40,520 nt of DNA from Clostridiales bacterium (GCA_012523405.1 JAAYIN010000041.1:1-40520); one strand, 5' to 3'. Counted from the first letter of the stretch, positions 25,470 through 34,312 are shown. Notes: generated from the sequence alone by a model not told the origin. Numbers and translations are program-made.

Positions 25470-27087
25470 TTTGATTCACCTCATATTTTCTGATTGATGT
25501 ACGCTTTGCTACGATCTGTAAAGTACCTTTGATGATCAAGTTCACACATAGTATCGTGAGCGACACAATAGCAGCGCATTCCAATTGCATCTGCGCTTCA
25601 AACTGGTTGATCATCAGTGCAATTGGTTTGTTTCGAGTGGTGACTAGGAATGAAACCGCCGAAATGGTCATCATGCTATTAACAAAAAAGTAGGATACCA
25701 TCTCGATGATCGTTGAGCGAACCTGCGGGATAAATACATCCATAATCATCCGAAGTCTCCCAATCCCAAGGGTTTCCCCCACAGCTTCCAGATTTTCATT
25801 CAGCTTGTTCATGGAATTATACATCATCAGATACGGCGATGCAATGAAGTGAATGACATTGACCATGATTAAAATGACGAGCGTACCATAGATGAAACTG
25901 CCCTTAAATACAATAACATAAGCCAAGCCCAGCACAATGCCAGGAACGGCGGCTGATGTGATCGAAATCAGATGCAGAAACTTGGATAACTGCGATTTCA
26001 TTCTCGCGGTTAGGTACGCTGTTATAAACGACACCGCTGTACCGATGATTGAAACCCCAATGGCAATGATGACAGAGTTAAGCAAGTAATCAATTGCACC
26101 CATATTCAGTGTCTTTTGAATATTTGCCATGGTGAGCGACAAATCGATGGGATACTTTTTTGCAAACCCAATGCAGACAAACGCAAAGATTGGCAGAACG
26201 GCTAAAAGCGATCCAACGACGCATGTCGTATAGGCGAAAGCACGTGTAGCAGGCTTTTGAATAAGCACAAACGAACGTGTATCGTAGCGTGAGTTTGCAT
26301 GGTCTTTGTTGAGAATATCAACCACAAAAGCAATCAGCGCAGGTACAAGAAGTACCACGCCATAAACCGCGCCTTTGGGAAAATTCAGCTGTCCAATGAC
26401 CTCTTGATACATAATAACGGGGATGGTAATATCGTTTCCGCCTACCATCAGCGGCACGCCATAGTCTGTGATAATCATCGTAAACACAGAAAACGCAATC
26501 GATATCAACGGTTTGCGCAAAAAGGGCATAGATATGGATGCGAGTTGCCTATGCTTTGGAATGCCCAAGATGCTCGCCGCTTCATACGGTGCAGCATCTT
26601 CATACTTCAGTACATCCGCAAACATCAAAAACGCTACAGGAAATGCATACATAATTGATCCGCATATCACGCCCCAGCGTCCATAGATGCTCGTGGTGAG
26701 ATTGAGAAAGTTAGTGATGATACCGTTGTTGCCAAAGAGCACAATCAGTCCCATACCATGCGAGATCGATGGGATGAGCATGGGTAAAATAAGTACCACA
26801 CGAAATAAGCCCTTGCCCTTCATATCAACTCTTTCAAGGCACCATGCAAGCGCATAGGCAATCACTATGGTTATCAGAGTGGCGGTGGTTGCGATGATCA
26901 CCGAGTTGCTCAACCCACGAATAAAGGAAGGATGACCGATGGCGTTTTGTAGGCTCTCTGCGTCTATGAACAGCAGCATTCTCACCACAGGATAAATGAC
27001 AAGAATAAAGAATATGATGCCTATGACAGTCTTTGCAGCATCTGCATTCTGAAAGCGCGAGAAGAAGGAGGTTATGCGTTTTTTCAT
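25447..27087 (-). CDS. ABC permease, double-domain (phosphonate/iron type)
   Basis: A 546-residue permease made of two fused six-helix MetI-like halves (about 1-275 and 285-546). Each half has an EAA-like loop (PYEAASILGIPKHRQLASI and NLEAVGETLGIGRLRMIM). This architecture is shared by ferric-iron (FbpB/FutB) and 2-aminoethylphosphonate importers. It starts 4 bases after the ATPase stop, with GAGGTGAGG before the ATG. Coupling with a LicC-like gene favours a phosphonate or phosphorylated amine as cargo over iron, but family membership alone does not decide. Confidence 0.85.
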   Translation of the reverse strand: MKKRITSFFSRFQNADAAKTVIGIIFFILVIYPVVRMLLFIDAESLQNAIGHPSFIRGLSNSVIIATTATLITIVIAYALAWCLERVDMKGKGLFRVVLILPMLIPSISHGMGLIVLFGNNGIITNFLNLTTSIYGRWGVICGSIMYAFPVAFLMFADVLKYEDAAPYEAASILGIPKHRQLASISMPFLRKPLISIAFSVFTMIITDYGVPLMVGGNDITIPVIMYQEVIGQLNFPKGAVYGVVLLVPALIAFVVDILNKDHANSRYDTRSFVLIQKPATRAFAYTTCVVGSLLAVLPIFAFVCIGFAKKYPIDLSLTMANIQKTLNMGAIDYLLNSVIIAIGVSIIGTAVSFITAYLTARMKSQLSKFLHLISITSAAVPGIVLGLAYVIVFKGSFIYGTLVILIMVNVIHFIASPYLMMYNSMNKLNENLEAVGETLGIGRLRMIMDVFIPQVRSTIIEMVSYFFVNSMMTISAVSFLVTTRNKPIALMINQFEAQMQLECAAIVSLTILCVNLIIKGTLQIVAKRTSIRKYEVNQNDFQEAV

Positions 27088-27091
27088 TTCC

Positions 27092-27856
27092 TCACCTCAT
27101 GTATTTAGCCAACGAATTGATTTTTCGCTGGATATTGTCAATTACAAAGCTTTTCACATAATCATTCGCAGGATTTTGAATGATGTTTTCAGGGGTATCA
27201 ATCTGCACAATATTAGCTTCTTCCATCACCATAATGCGATCCGAAAGGGCGAATGCCTCTTCTTGATCATGCGTGATATAAATCATCGTTGTTTGAAATT
27301 CGCGCTGTATATCCTTCAGCTCGTCTCGAAGGGCAAGCCTTGTGGCAACATCAAGCGCTGACATCGGCTCATCAAACAATATGATATCGGGATTTAGGAC
27401 AAGCGTTCTGGCAATGGCAACGCGCTGTTGCTGTCCGCCAGATAGCTCTGCCGGTTTCTTATGAATATGCTCGGCAAGCCCCATATGCTTAATCATAGTC
27501 ATTGCCGTTTCGCGTGCGGATGCTTTATCAACCTTGCGAACCTTGAGTGCATATTCCACATTGCCGAGCACTGTCATGTTCTCAAACAACGCGTAGTTTT
27601 GAAAGACAATGCCCATTCCCCGCTCCATAGGCTTTGCGCTTGTGATGTCCACGCCATCTTTCATAACGGTGCCTCCGGACGGTTTGGCAAGACCGATGAG
27701 AATACGCAGCAGACTTGTCTTACCGCAACCCGACGGGCCTAGCACCGACAAAAACTCGCCTGCGTTCACCTTGAAATTAATATCATCCAATATGACCTTG
27801 CTGCCGTATGTCATGTTTAAGTGATTAATCTCTAGTTTGCTATATGATTGATTCAT
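27092..27856 (-). CDS. ABC transporter ATP-binding protein
   Basis: A 254-residue ABC ATPase with Walker A GPSGCGKTS, Q-loop VFQNYALFENM, signature LSGGQQQRVA, Walker B IILFDEPMSALD and switch YITHDQEEA. It is closest in style to the PotA/FbpC/PhnT group but lacks the usual long C-terminal regulatory extension. The frame opens at a TTG at 27868, but GGAGG stands 5 bases before the ATG at 27856. It powers the double permease encoded next and is fed by the lipoprotein encoded just upstream. Confidence 0.9.
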   Translation of the reverse strand: MNQSYSKLEINHLNMTYGSKVILDDINFKVNAGEFLSVLGPSGCGKTSLLRILIGLAKPSGGTVMKDGVDITSAKPMERGMGIVFQNYALFENMTVLGNVEYALKVRKVDKASARETAMTMIKHMGLAEHIHKKPAELSGGQQQRVAIARTLVLNPDIILFDEPMSALDVATRLALRDELKDIQREFQTTMIYITHDQEEAFALSDRIMVMEEANIVQIDTPENIIQNPANDYVKSFVIDNIQRKINSLAKYMR

Positions 27857-27868
27857 TTGTTCCTCCAA

Positions 27869-28855
27869 TCAATATTTCCACTTGTCCAGTAAACGTTGAC
27901 GTTCTTCGTTTGTATTGTTACTCATATCGCAATAGACAATATCCGATGGGTAATTTTCGATGACATTGAGCGTATCTTTGTAAATCCGTTCGGGATAGAA
28001 TCGAGCATTGTTCTCCATGTTGAAGGTGTTCATCATGAAATCAAATACCGCTTTGACCGCTGGCTTTGATTCCTTTCCTTTGATGACGCTCTGTCCATAT
28101 ACGGAGAAAGGTGAACCGCTATCGAAATTGTAAATATCAAGCGGCGTACCATTGTTGATCGCTGTGACTGCCTGAGCTGTCATGCCTAGACCGATAGCCA
28201 CCTCTTGCTGTATCAACGCATTCACAGGACCTGAACCAGATGATGTGAACTGAAGCACGTTCTGAGCTAATTGATCAAAATACTCAAACGCTGCCTCTTC
28301 TCCATAGGTGTTAGCATACGCCTTGAGCACCATAAACCCCGTGCCCGACGACTTAGGGTTAGGCATAGAGATCAAACCCTTGTATTCCGGCTTGATTAAA
28401 TCTTCAAAGCTCTTTGGTGCTTCCAATCCTTTAGCAGAAAGAACCGCAGGATTCACAATGATGGATGCACTGTAAATCGCTTCCGGAAGATAATGCTTGC
28501 TCTCAATTACATTATCTGTATATATGGAGTAATCATAGCTGCTGAGGTCTGTTAAAATCCCTTGCCTTTCAAGCTCTTGCAGGTAGGGATATTCCAGATC
28601 GTATGTGATATCACACTCCGTATCGGTTCCTTCCGCTTTGAGCTTTGCTGCATGATTGCCGGTTGCCATATATTCAATAACAATTTGGTAGTCAGGAAAT
28701 TCTTCTTTCAGGCGTGATGTCAAATACTCTACACGGTAATCCTCTGCACTGGTATAAATAATTACCTTGTTATCCGCTGTACTGCATCCTGATAATAGCA
28801 ATGCCATTGCGCACACCATCAAAAGACTTAAAACCCTGCTCAAAACCTTTTTCAT
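27869..28855 (-). CDS. ABC substrate-binding lipoprotein (aminoethylphosphonate/iron-like)
   Basis: A 328-residue solute-binding lipoprotein: signal peptide with lipobox LSGC (lipidated C24). The mature part begins VIIYTSAEDYRVEYL, characteristic of the family that includes ferric-iron (FutA/FbpA) and 2-aminoethylphosphonate (PhnS) binders. Later segments MPNPKSSGTGFMVLKA and SGSGPVNALIQQEVAIGLGM fit the same family; the SxT/SGSG loops bind oxyanions in phosphonate-type members. The paired tyrosines typical of Fe3+ binders are not obvious. GAGGGGG precedes the ATG. It is the first gene of the transporter part of the operon, 132 bases after the YidC-TagF fusion gene. Confidence 0.82.
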   Translation of the reverse strand: MKKVLSRVLSLLMVCAMALLLSGCSTADNKVIIYTSAEDYRVEYLTSRLKEEFPDYQIVIEYMATGNHAAKLKAEGTDTECDITYDLEYPYLQELERQGILTDLSSYDYSIYTDNVIESKHYLPEAIYSASIIVNPAVLSAKGLEAPKSFEDLIKPEYKGLISMPNPKSSGTGFMVLKAYANTYGEEAAFEYFDQLAQNVLQFTSSGSGPVNALIQQEVAIGLGMTAQAVTAINNGTPLDIYNFDSGSPFSVYGQSVIKGKESKPAVKAVFDFMMNTFNMENNARFYPERIYKDTLNVIENYPSDIVYCDMSNNTNEERQRLLDKWKY

Positions 28856-28946
28856 TTCATTATGCCCCCTCGTTCAATCTTTGGTGATAGGCTCACTTCT
28901 GTGAACATGAATTGTCGTTTATATTTGAAAATCAAACAAAAACATA

Positions 28947-28966
28947 GCGTTTGTTCGTTTAAACGC
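28947..28966. promoter_or_regulatory. Inverted repeat between the fusion gene and the transporter
   Basis: GCGTTT / AAACGC (28947-28952 and 28961-28966) lies in the 132-base gap between the YidC-TagF fusion and the binding-protein gene. On the minus strand it is followed by TATGTTTTTG, so it may be a weak attenuator. As the middle is GTTTAAAC-like it may equally be an operator, for example for the winged-helix domain of the LicC-like protein. Confidence 0.35.
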
Positions 28967-28987
28967 CATATTTTTGCTTATTGAACA

Positions 28988-31087
28988 TCAAATGCTCTCA
29001 TCGGGTATGTTTTGGAATCGATTGAGCGCTTGAATAATATACTGTGCACCAGCCTCGCCGCTGCTCCCAAGGTTGTAGAAATATTGATTCTTGAGGTCTT
29101 CAATCTGCTTTGCATAGCTAGCTTGCTGCGATAGCAAATCAGAAGCGACTTGTGCAATATTCGCCGTTTCATCTTGGCTGATAGCCTTGCCTACTACATC
29201 ACGCGCAATGATCTCAAAAGGTCTGATTTGAATTTTGTCATAATCCTTATTGACGACCTTGATTTGCGTATCGATGAACAAAGACGGCTTATTAGTTGTA
29301 AAGCTGAATTCAAACGCTATGGATGACCAGTCCGTCACGACTAGGTCTGCAGTATAGACCGTCACATTGGATGAAAAATCGGTTTCAATCATAAAATCAT
29401 CATTAAAGCGATCTTTATACTTCTCAATCAAAGCTTCCATTTTTAGCGGGAATCTTCTAATATACTGCGGATGAGGCCGTACGATCACTTTAAACTGATC
29501 CCCGATCAGCTGATCAAGCATTAGGTCAATGCAGCTATCCAGAATATTGTCAAATTGCCATGAGGGCGCAATCAAAATGGTTGGCTTCTTGTTTTCGGTT
29601 TTTTCTCTTGACTCATACGCCGTAATCATATTGTCAATAAGCCCATATCCAACCTTCACAATGCGCTTCTTCTTTGTACCTCTTAGCTTTTCCATCTCTC
29701 TGATCTCAACGCCTTGGCTTTGACTTACCGCGAAGATCGTGTCAAAGGCATCAAAAGCACCCGTACGATAGGACATGTTCAGGCTCGCGCATGCATGATC
29801 GACATAGATATATTCGATGTTCTTACGCACTTTTGAGCGCTTGATATGGTACTTGCCCAAATCAGGGGTGGTCATCACAACCACCTTGCACTCAAGCTTC
29901 ATCATCAAAGTGATCAAATGATTTCCCGCAATGTAATATGGCTTGATGCGGTCATTGTGAAGCCTAAAGATCTGGTCATCAGGGTCACTCGTCACATAGT
30001 AAATCGTTTCATTAGATTCCTTGAGCAGCGCATTGATGATATTTTCAAAATACTTATAAAAACCACTCTGCTCAGAGTAAAACATCAAGTTCATTTTTTG
30101 AAGCGTATCGTTCTTACACAGCTCTTTATAGTCAGATTTTGATCGTTTGGTATGCTCTCTTTTTAGCTTGTTTTCTTCTGCAGCCCTAGTCTTTAGCGCA
30201 TTCATGGTTGAATAGTCGATATACTTTTTAGGGCTATAGATCATGTTGACCAAGTACATAACCGGAATCGAGAACAGGTTTCCGAAAATCCAGTATACGC
30301 CAATGGCAGCAGGTACAATGAACGCAAAATAGGTAGAGAATGCGACCATAAACAAAGTCATCCCCCATTGAGATGCTTTGTTTTGCTCAACTTGAAGCAC
30401 ATTGATTTTGTTTTGAATAACGCACATTAGCAAGGCGCTCAGTCCAGCCAAAACTGGAACCAAAAATAGTAGATCTATATTTGTAACGCTTGGAATGGCT
30501 GATAGATCAAGACCTAGGAAGTTCATGTTGATGCCGAGCATCTGCGTAACCATGTCACTGATGCTGCCTAGGTTTTCGCTAATTGTCAAAGACATAAAGC
30601 TCTGAAGATGCTCAGGATTAGCTGCCGTCTTGATCGCCATAAGCTCAGGAGATGAACCCATGTCTGTGATTTGTAAAATCTCCGCTGTTTTTGCAAGAAG
30701 CGTTGTTATCACTTCTTTTGGAAAATGGAGAATATGGGTCAGCGGCTTATAGACGACATCAATCAAGCCTAAGATCAGCGGTAGCTGTATCAAAAGCGGA
30801 ATGGTTCCTGAGAACGGGTTATACTTTTCCTGCTTGTAAAGTGCATTTTCAGCATCAAGCAAGGCATCCTGATCATCCACATACTGGTACTTAAGGGCAT
30901 CCAATTTGGGCTTCATTTTCAGCATCTTGATGGAATTTTTCTGAACCATCAATGAAACCGGAAACAAGATCACTTTGGTCAGCAATGTAAAGATGATGAT
31001 CGCAAGACCATAGTCATTGACAATTACATAGCATAGCTTCATGAGGTAGCCTAGAGGCGTACCGAGTATTTCTCCGATTATCCCCAT
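28988..31087 (-). CDS. YidC/Oxa1 insertase fused to a TagF-like polymer transferase
   Basis: A 699-residue fusion. The first ~300 residues are a YidC/Oxa1-type insertase: YGLAIIIFTLLTKVILFP (with K38 at the place of the groove arginine), the cytoplasmic hairpin, NPFSGTIPLLIQLPLILGL, and later membrane helices ending VYWIFGNLFSIPVMYLV. A charged linker (~300-335) leads to a CDP-glycerol:poly(glycerophosphate) glycerophosphotransferase (TagB/TagF) domain with VRPHPQYIRRFP and VVTDWSSIAFEF, the donor-site HP and D-x-S-S motifs. The enzyme half should polymerise or attach CDP-activated groups (glycerol phosphate, ribitol phosphate or similar) on a lipid-linked acceptor. The insertase half may serve only as a membrane anchor. 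It lies between a signal peptidase gene and a CTP-using enzyme's operon. Confidence 0.85.
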   Translation of the reverse strand: MGIIGEILGTPLGYLMKLCYVIVNDYGLAIIIFTLLTKVILFPVSLMVQKNSIKMLKMKPKLDALKYQYVDDQDALLDAENALYKQEKYNPFSGTIPLLIQLPLILGLIDVVYKPLTHILHFPKEVITTLLAKTAEILQITDMGSSPELMAIKTAANPEHLQSFMSLTISENLGSISDMVTQMLGINMNFLGLDLSAIPSVTNIDLLFLVPVLAGLSALLMCVIQNKINVLQVEQNKASQWGMTLFMVAFSTYFAFIVPAAIGVYWIFGNLFSIPVMYLVNMIYSPKKYIDYSTMNALKTRAAEENKLKREHTKRSKSDYKELCKNDTLQKMNLMFYSEQSGFYKYFENIINALLKESNETIYYVTSDPDDQIFRLHNDRIKPYYIAGNHLITLMMKLECKVVVMTTPDLGKYHIKRSKVRKNIEYIYVDHACASLNMSYRTGAFDAFDTIFAVSQSQGVEIREMEKLRGTKKKRIVKVGYGLIDNMITAYESREKTENKKPTILIAPSWQFDNILDSCIDLMLDQLIGDQFKVIVRPHPQYIRRFPLKMEALIEKYKDRFNDDFMIETDFSSNVTVYTADLVVTDWSSIAFEFSFTTNKPSLFIDTQIKVVNKDYDKIQIRPFEIIARDVVGKAISQDETANIAQVASDLLSQQASYAKQIEDLKNQYFYNLGSSGEAGAQYIIQALNRFQNIPDESI

Positions 31088-31105
31088 TACATAATTCCCC
31101 TACTA

Positions 31106-31630
31106 TCAATTTAGTACTTCAAATGTGGGATAAATCAGCAAGGAAACCTTACCAATCAGGTCGTCTTCGCTGACAAAAGGGTTATCCCATACACTTGAAT
31201 CATTGGAAACTTGGTGATTATCACCTAGTACAAAATAACTGCCGGTTGGAATGGTGATTGCTTCCATAGACAATTCTTGGGGTAGTGAGGCAAATGATGC
31301 CGTAACGACTCGGCCGTTGATGATCAACTCGCCCTGCTTGATCTCAATCACATCATACGGACAGCCAATGACTCTTTTCACAAGCACTTCATCTGTCACG
31401 TCGTCTTTGCGAAATGTGATAAGGTCGCCCATATGCGGCGAGGTTCTTTGATAAGCCAAACGGCTCACAACAACCCAGTTGTTTTCACTTAGCGTTGGTT
31501 CCATCGATTGGCCAACGATGCGAAACAACATGAAAACATAGTTGCTGCATAAAAAGGCTAACAATAATGCAACCAGTGCGATTACCAGCGGTTGATAGTC
31601 TTTGAAGCGCCCCTTTTTTGAAGCACTCAT
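31106..31630 (-). CDS. sipS: Signal peptidase I
   Basis: A 174-residue type I signal peptidase with one N-terminal membrane helix (about 15-38). The Ser-Lys dyad is visible as S42 in GQSMEPTL and K85 in VLVKRVIG. The GDNHQVSNDSS box is also present. It removes signal peptides at the outer face of the membrane. Its ATG overlaps the stop of the preceding small membrane protein (ATGA), and it is followed 18 bases later by the YidC-TagF fusion. Being inside this operon, it may be dedicated to the locus, for instance to the small protein with the SASA-Y signal site, but that is inference. Confidence 0.92.
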   Translation of the reverse strand: MSASKKGRFKDYQPLVIALVALLLAFLCSNYVFMLFRIVGQSMEPTLSENNWVVVSRLAYQRTSPHMGDLITFRKDDVTDEVLVKRVIGCPYDVIEIKQGELIINGRVVTASFASLPQELSMEAITIPTGSYFVLGDNHQVSNDSSVWDNPFVSEDDLIGKVSLLIYPTFEVLN

Positions 31631-31920
31631 TTCATGCTATCATCCATCTGATCAATGTCAAATTCATCGTCATTGTCAAAGCTCACTGCCTCTTGTTGTT
31701 CATAGTTTTCCTGGTTCGTGTCATTTTTCTTCATTTTTCTCTTTAGCTTTTTAAAGTAAAAAGCAAATGCTGCGCTTCCTGCAATTACAATACCTGCAAC
31801 CAGCTGTACAATATAAGTCATTGCAGAGGGATCAATATATGCACTTGCAGATTGCGAAAACATAACCATGCTTAGCATATAGAGCAGCACCAAAGATATC
31901 ATTGCACTTATTTTTTTCAT
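31627..31920 (-). CDS. Small membrane protein with signal peptide
   Basis: A 97-residue protein. It has a signal peptide ending SQSASA, a short external segment YIDPSAMTY, one membrane helix (VQLVAGIVIAGSAAFAFYF), a basic stop-transfer KKLKRKMKK, and an acidic cytoplasmic tail. The AYIDPxxxxxxxQ pattern occurs in small proteins encoded beside LTA-synthase-like or sulfatase-like genes in Bacillota, as here. Function is unknown; it is probably a partner or regulator of the neighbouring AlkP-superfamily enzyme. It starts 17 bases after that gene and overlaps the signal peptidase gene by 4 bases. Confidence 0.75.
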   Translation of the reverse strand: MKKISAMISLVLLYMLSMVMFSQSASAYIDPSAMTYIVQLVAGIVIAGSAAFAFYFKKLKRKMKKNDTNQENYEQQEAVSFDNDDEFDIDQMDDSMK

Positions 31921-31937
31921 CTTATATCTTCCTCCAA

Positions 31938-33626
31938 TTAATAGAAATAATTTTCTCCAATATCAAGAATCTCGATCAGTTCATAATTATCGAAATTGTT
32001 GGAATCACCATGGATTTGATAAATATACAGATCCGATTCATGTCGGCCATAGCTTACCACACTCTTATAGAAAAACCGTTCGACCTCTGCTCCTTCAGCA
32101 ACTTGATCAATTGGCACGCCGTATTTTTCATAATCAAGTCCAACAGCTTGAGCCAATGTGGCCGGTATATTCTTTTGAGATATCGGTGCCGATGAATACT
32201 GAAGCTCCGTATCTATCTCGCCAGCAGGTTTATAGAAGAAGCCAATATGAGTCGCTTTCGTAAGTGGTTCCAAATCACTTACCGGTATTCCATGATCACC
32301 TAAAATAATGATTGTTGCATCTTGGTAGATGCCAGATTCTTTCATTTCCCTAAAGATTTCAAATAGTATGGTAAAGCTGCCAATGGTTTGCCTGTAAACG
32401 TCCGTTCGCACATCAGAACGCATACCATCCTCATCTAATGTATATGGAGAATGTGAACCATTGAAATGAAAGAACTTAAAAGCATTTCCTGAGGTTAATG
32501 ACAACTGGTTGAAATTCTCGCTATAAGCCGCTTCATCAATAGCATATAAATCATTTTCCAAGAATATATCATTGTTAATATCATCGGTATATAAGTGATA
32601 AAACGGTTTACATGCAATTGGTGCATATCGATAAGAAGATAGCGTCAACATTTTTTCCGCAAACCTAATACGGTCAACCTTCTTGCTGTCCACCTTCATA
32701 TTATCAACATAATCCATTGCCGCACTGTTACCGCCGAATGCACTGTACATATCCGTATACACGTTCACGCTATAATCATGAGATGCAATATCACTGAGGA
32801 GGTTATCCTTTGACCATGAATTATTTAAGTACGCCCATTGATGCATTCTAAAGGCGCCTTCATCATTTGTAAGCATGTAATGGATCGCAGGGTTCGTTCT
32901 TGCAAACTCTGATGTTGCGTTTGTATAGCATGTAAAGCCATCAAACATTTCAAAGAAGCCTTCATAAAACTCCTCAACTTCTTTGACAACATCATAATCC
33001 AAACGATCAAGCACAAACACGAACACATTTTCATCTTCTGAATAAGTATACATATTTTCTGTAGAGAGATAATAACTTCGCTGATTCATCAGCTTTATCA
33101 CACTGGGCATTAATGTACCCATGGCAACCAACTGCATCACCACAAGTAGCAGCGAAACATATCGAACCATCTTTTTCCAGAAACCATAGCGCAAGTATAA
33201 TACCAGATATGGAATCAAGAATATAACCAGCATAATCACCAGATTAAGCAGCATGAGATGTCTTTGTGAAACCCAGCTGATTGCATTGCCATCAAGAATA
33301 CCCATTTCACCATTCAGGAAATTTCCTTGTATGTACCCGCAAAGCAGCATCGAAAACTCACACGTTAGGATATAGTTAAAAAAGCGACCTTTTAATAACG
33401 GCAAAAGAAATGTCAAGCAAATCAAAGCAATTATAGACACCAAACCCATCACCGTTAAAGTATCAACAATGGTATAGGAGATGGAATCCGCACTCGCAAC
33501 TGTGATTTCAAAAGGTCCAAAGAACAAAAAAGTAAATACAACTGCAATATGCGCTGCCAATGCTAAAAGCAATCGATCACGGTAGCTTCTTTTATCAGCA
33601 AACAACAATGATATCTTCTTTTGCAC
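31938..33626 (-). CDS. Membrane AlkP-superfamily (sulfatase-like) transferase
   Basis: About 562 residues from GTG 33626. The first ~190 residues hold several membrane helices, and the rest is an extracytoplasmic alkaline-phosphatase-superfamily domain. Likely metal and active-site parts are VFVLDRLDYD, the nucleophile candidate Thr in FARTNP, HFNGSHSPY and IILGDHGIP. This layout is shared by phosphoglycerol and phosphoethanolamine transferases that decorate or build surface glycans. The frame is open up to 33839, but that part runs through the tRNA terminator and a promoter at 33700-33728, so it cannot be coding. GTG 33626 has AAGG 4 bases upstream. It is the first gene of the large envelope operon. 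Whether it acts as transferase or hydrolase is not decided by sequence. Confidence 0.78.
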   Translation of the reverse strand: MQKKISLLFADKRSYRDRLLLALAAHIAVVFTFLFFGPFEITVASADSISYTIVDTLTVMGLVSIIALICLTFLLPLLKGRFFNYILTCEFSMLLCGYIQGNFLNGEMGILDGNAISWVSQRHLMLLNLVIMLVIFLIPYLVLYLRYGFWKKMVRYVSLLLVVMQLVAMGTLMPSVIKLMNQRSYYLSTENMYTYSEDENVFVFVLDRLDYDVVKEVEEFYEGFFEMFDGFTCYTNATSEFARTNPAIHYMLTNDEGAFRMHQWAYLNNSWSKDNLLSDIASHDYSVNVYTDMYSAFGGNSAAMDYVDNMKVDSKKVDRIRFAEKMLTLSSYRYAPIACKPFYHLYTDDINNDIFLENDLYAIDEAAYSENFNQLSLTSGNAFKFFHFNGSHSPYTLDEDGMRSDVRTDVYRQTIGSFTILFEIFREMKESGIYQDATIIILGDHGIPVSDLEPLTKATHIGFFYKPAGEIDTELQYSSAPISQKNIPATLAQAVGLDYEKYGVPIDQVAEGAEVERFFYKSVVSYGRHESDLYIYQIHGDSNNFDNYELIEILDIGENYFY

Positions 33627-33699
33627 CTGACCTTTTCCATTTTGATGTGCCTGTACATTAGAAATTTTAATCACAACCTTATCTATAGTAAACTCATAT

Positions 33700-33728
33700 A
33701 GTTTAATACAATCCCGTAAATAGGTCAA
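33700..33728 (-). promoter_or_regulatory. Promoter of the envelope/LicC operon
   Basis: On the minus strand, TTGACC (33728-33723) and TAAACT (33705-33700) with 17-bp spacing, 74 bases ahead of GTG 33626. It places the start point inside the apparent N-terminal extension of the AlkP-family ORF. Confidence 0.65.
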
Positions 33729-33808
33729 CCATAATCTACTTAAATCAGCAAAATATTGTTCAGCAGCCCGCGTCAGACTAAAAGTGCAGCCATTCCAAGA
33801 ACAAACAC

Positions 33809-33838
33809 AAAAAAAGCAACCACACATAGTTGCTTTCA
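33809..33838 (-). terminator. Terminator of the tRNA operon
   Basis: Stem AAAGCAAC / GTTGCTTT (33813-33820 and 33829-33836), with a 7-base T-run following on the minus strand, directly after the last tRNA. Confidence 0.85.
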
Positions 33839-33840
33839 TT

Positions 33841-33914
<74 letters not shown>

Positions 33915-33951
33915 ATGTAATGCACCAGCTTCTTATATAAAAAGAAAAAAA

Positions 33952-34026
33952 TGGAGCGGAAGACGAGATTCGAACTCGCGACGTCCACCTTGGCAAGGTG
34001 GCACTCTACCACTGAGCTACTTCCGC
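33952..34026 (-). tRNA. tRNA-Gly (GCC)
   Basis: A 75-base cloverleaf with encoded CCA. The acceptor stem is GCGGAAG / CTTCCGC, the anticodon stem CCACC / GGTGG around TTGCCAA (anticodon GCC), and the T arm is standard. It is third in the array. Confidence 0.95.
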
Positions 34027-34051
34027 ATGCTCCATATTTGATGAAGAAGAA

Positions 34052-34135
34052 TGGTGCGGGCGAAGAGACTTGAACTCTTACGTCGTGAGACACTAGATCC
34101 TAAGTCTAGCGCGTCTGCCATTCCGCCACGCCCGC
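34052..34135 (-). tRNA. tRNA-Leu (TAG)
   Basis: An 84-base type II tRNA with a long variable arm and encoded CCA. The acceptor stem is GCGGGCG / CGCCCGC, and the anticodon stem CTAGA / TCTAG encloses CTTAGGA (anticodon TAG). Confidence 0.95.
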
Positions 34136-34162
34136 ATAACCAGCAACTTCTTCATTAGGAAT

Positions 34163-34238
34163 TGGTGACCCATCGGAGATTCGAACTCCGGACACCTTGA
34201 TTAAAAGTCAAGTGCTCTGCCAACTGAGCTAATGGGTC
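34163..34238 (-). tRNA. tRNA-Lys (TTT)
   Basis: A 76-base cloverleaf with encoded CCA. The acceptor stem is GACCCAT / ATGGGTC, and the anticodon stem CTTGA / TCAAG encloses CTTTTAA (anticodon TTT). It is the first tRNA of the operon. Confidence 0.95.
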
Positions 34239-34312
34239 ACACCGAGGTGTTACCGCAATAATCGGTCGCTAGAACCCATTGACGCGGTGCAGTTATTCAA
34301 ACCACGAATGAA

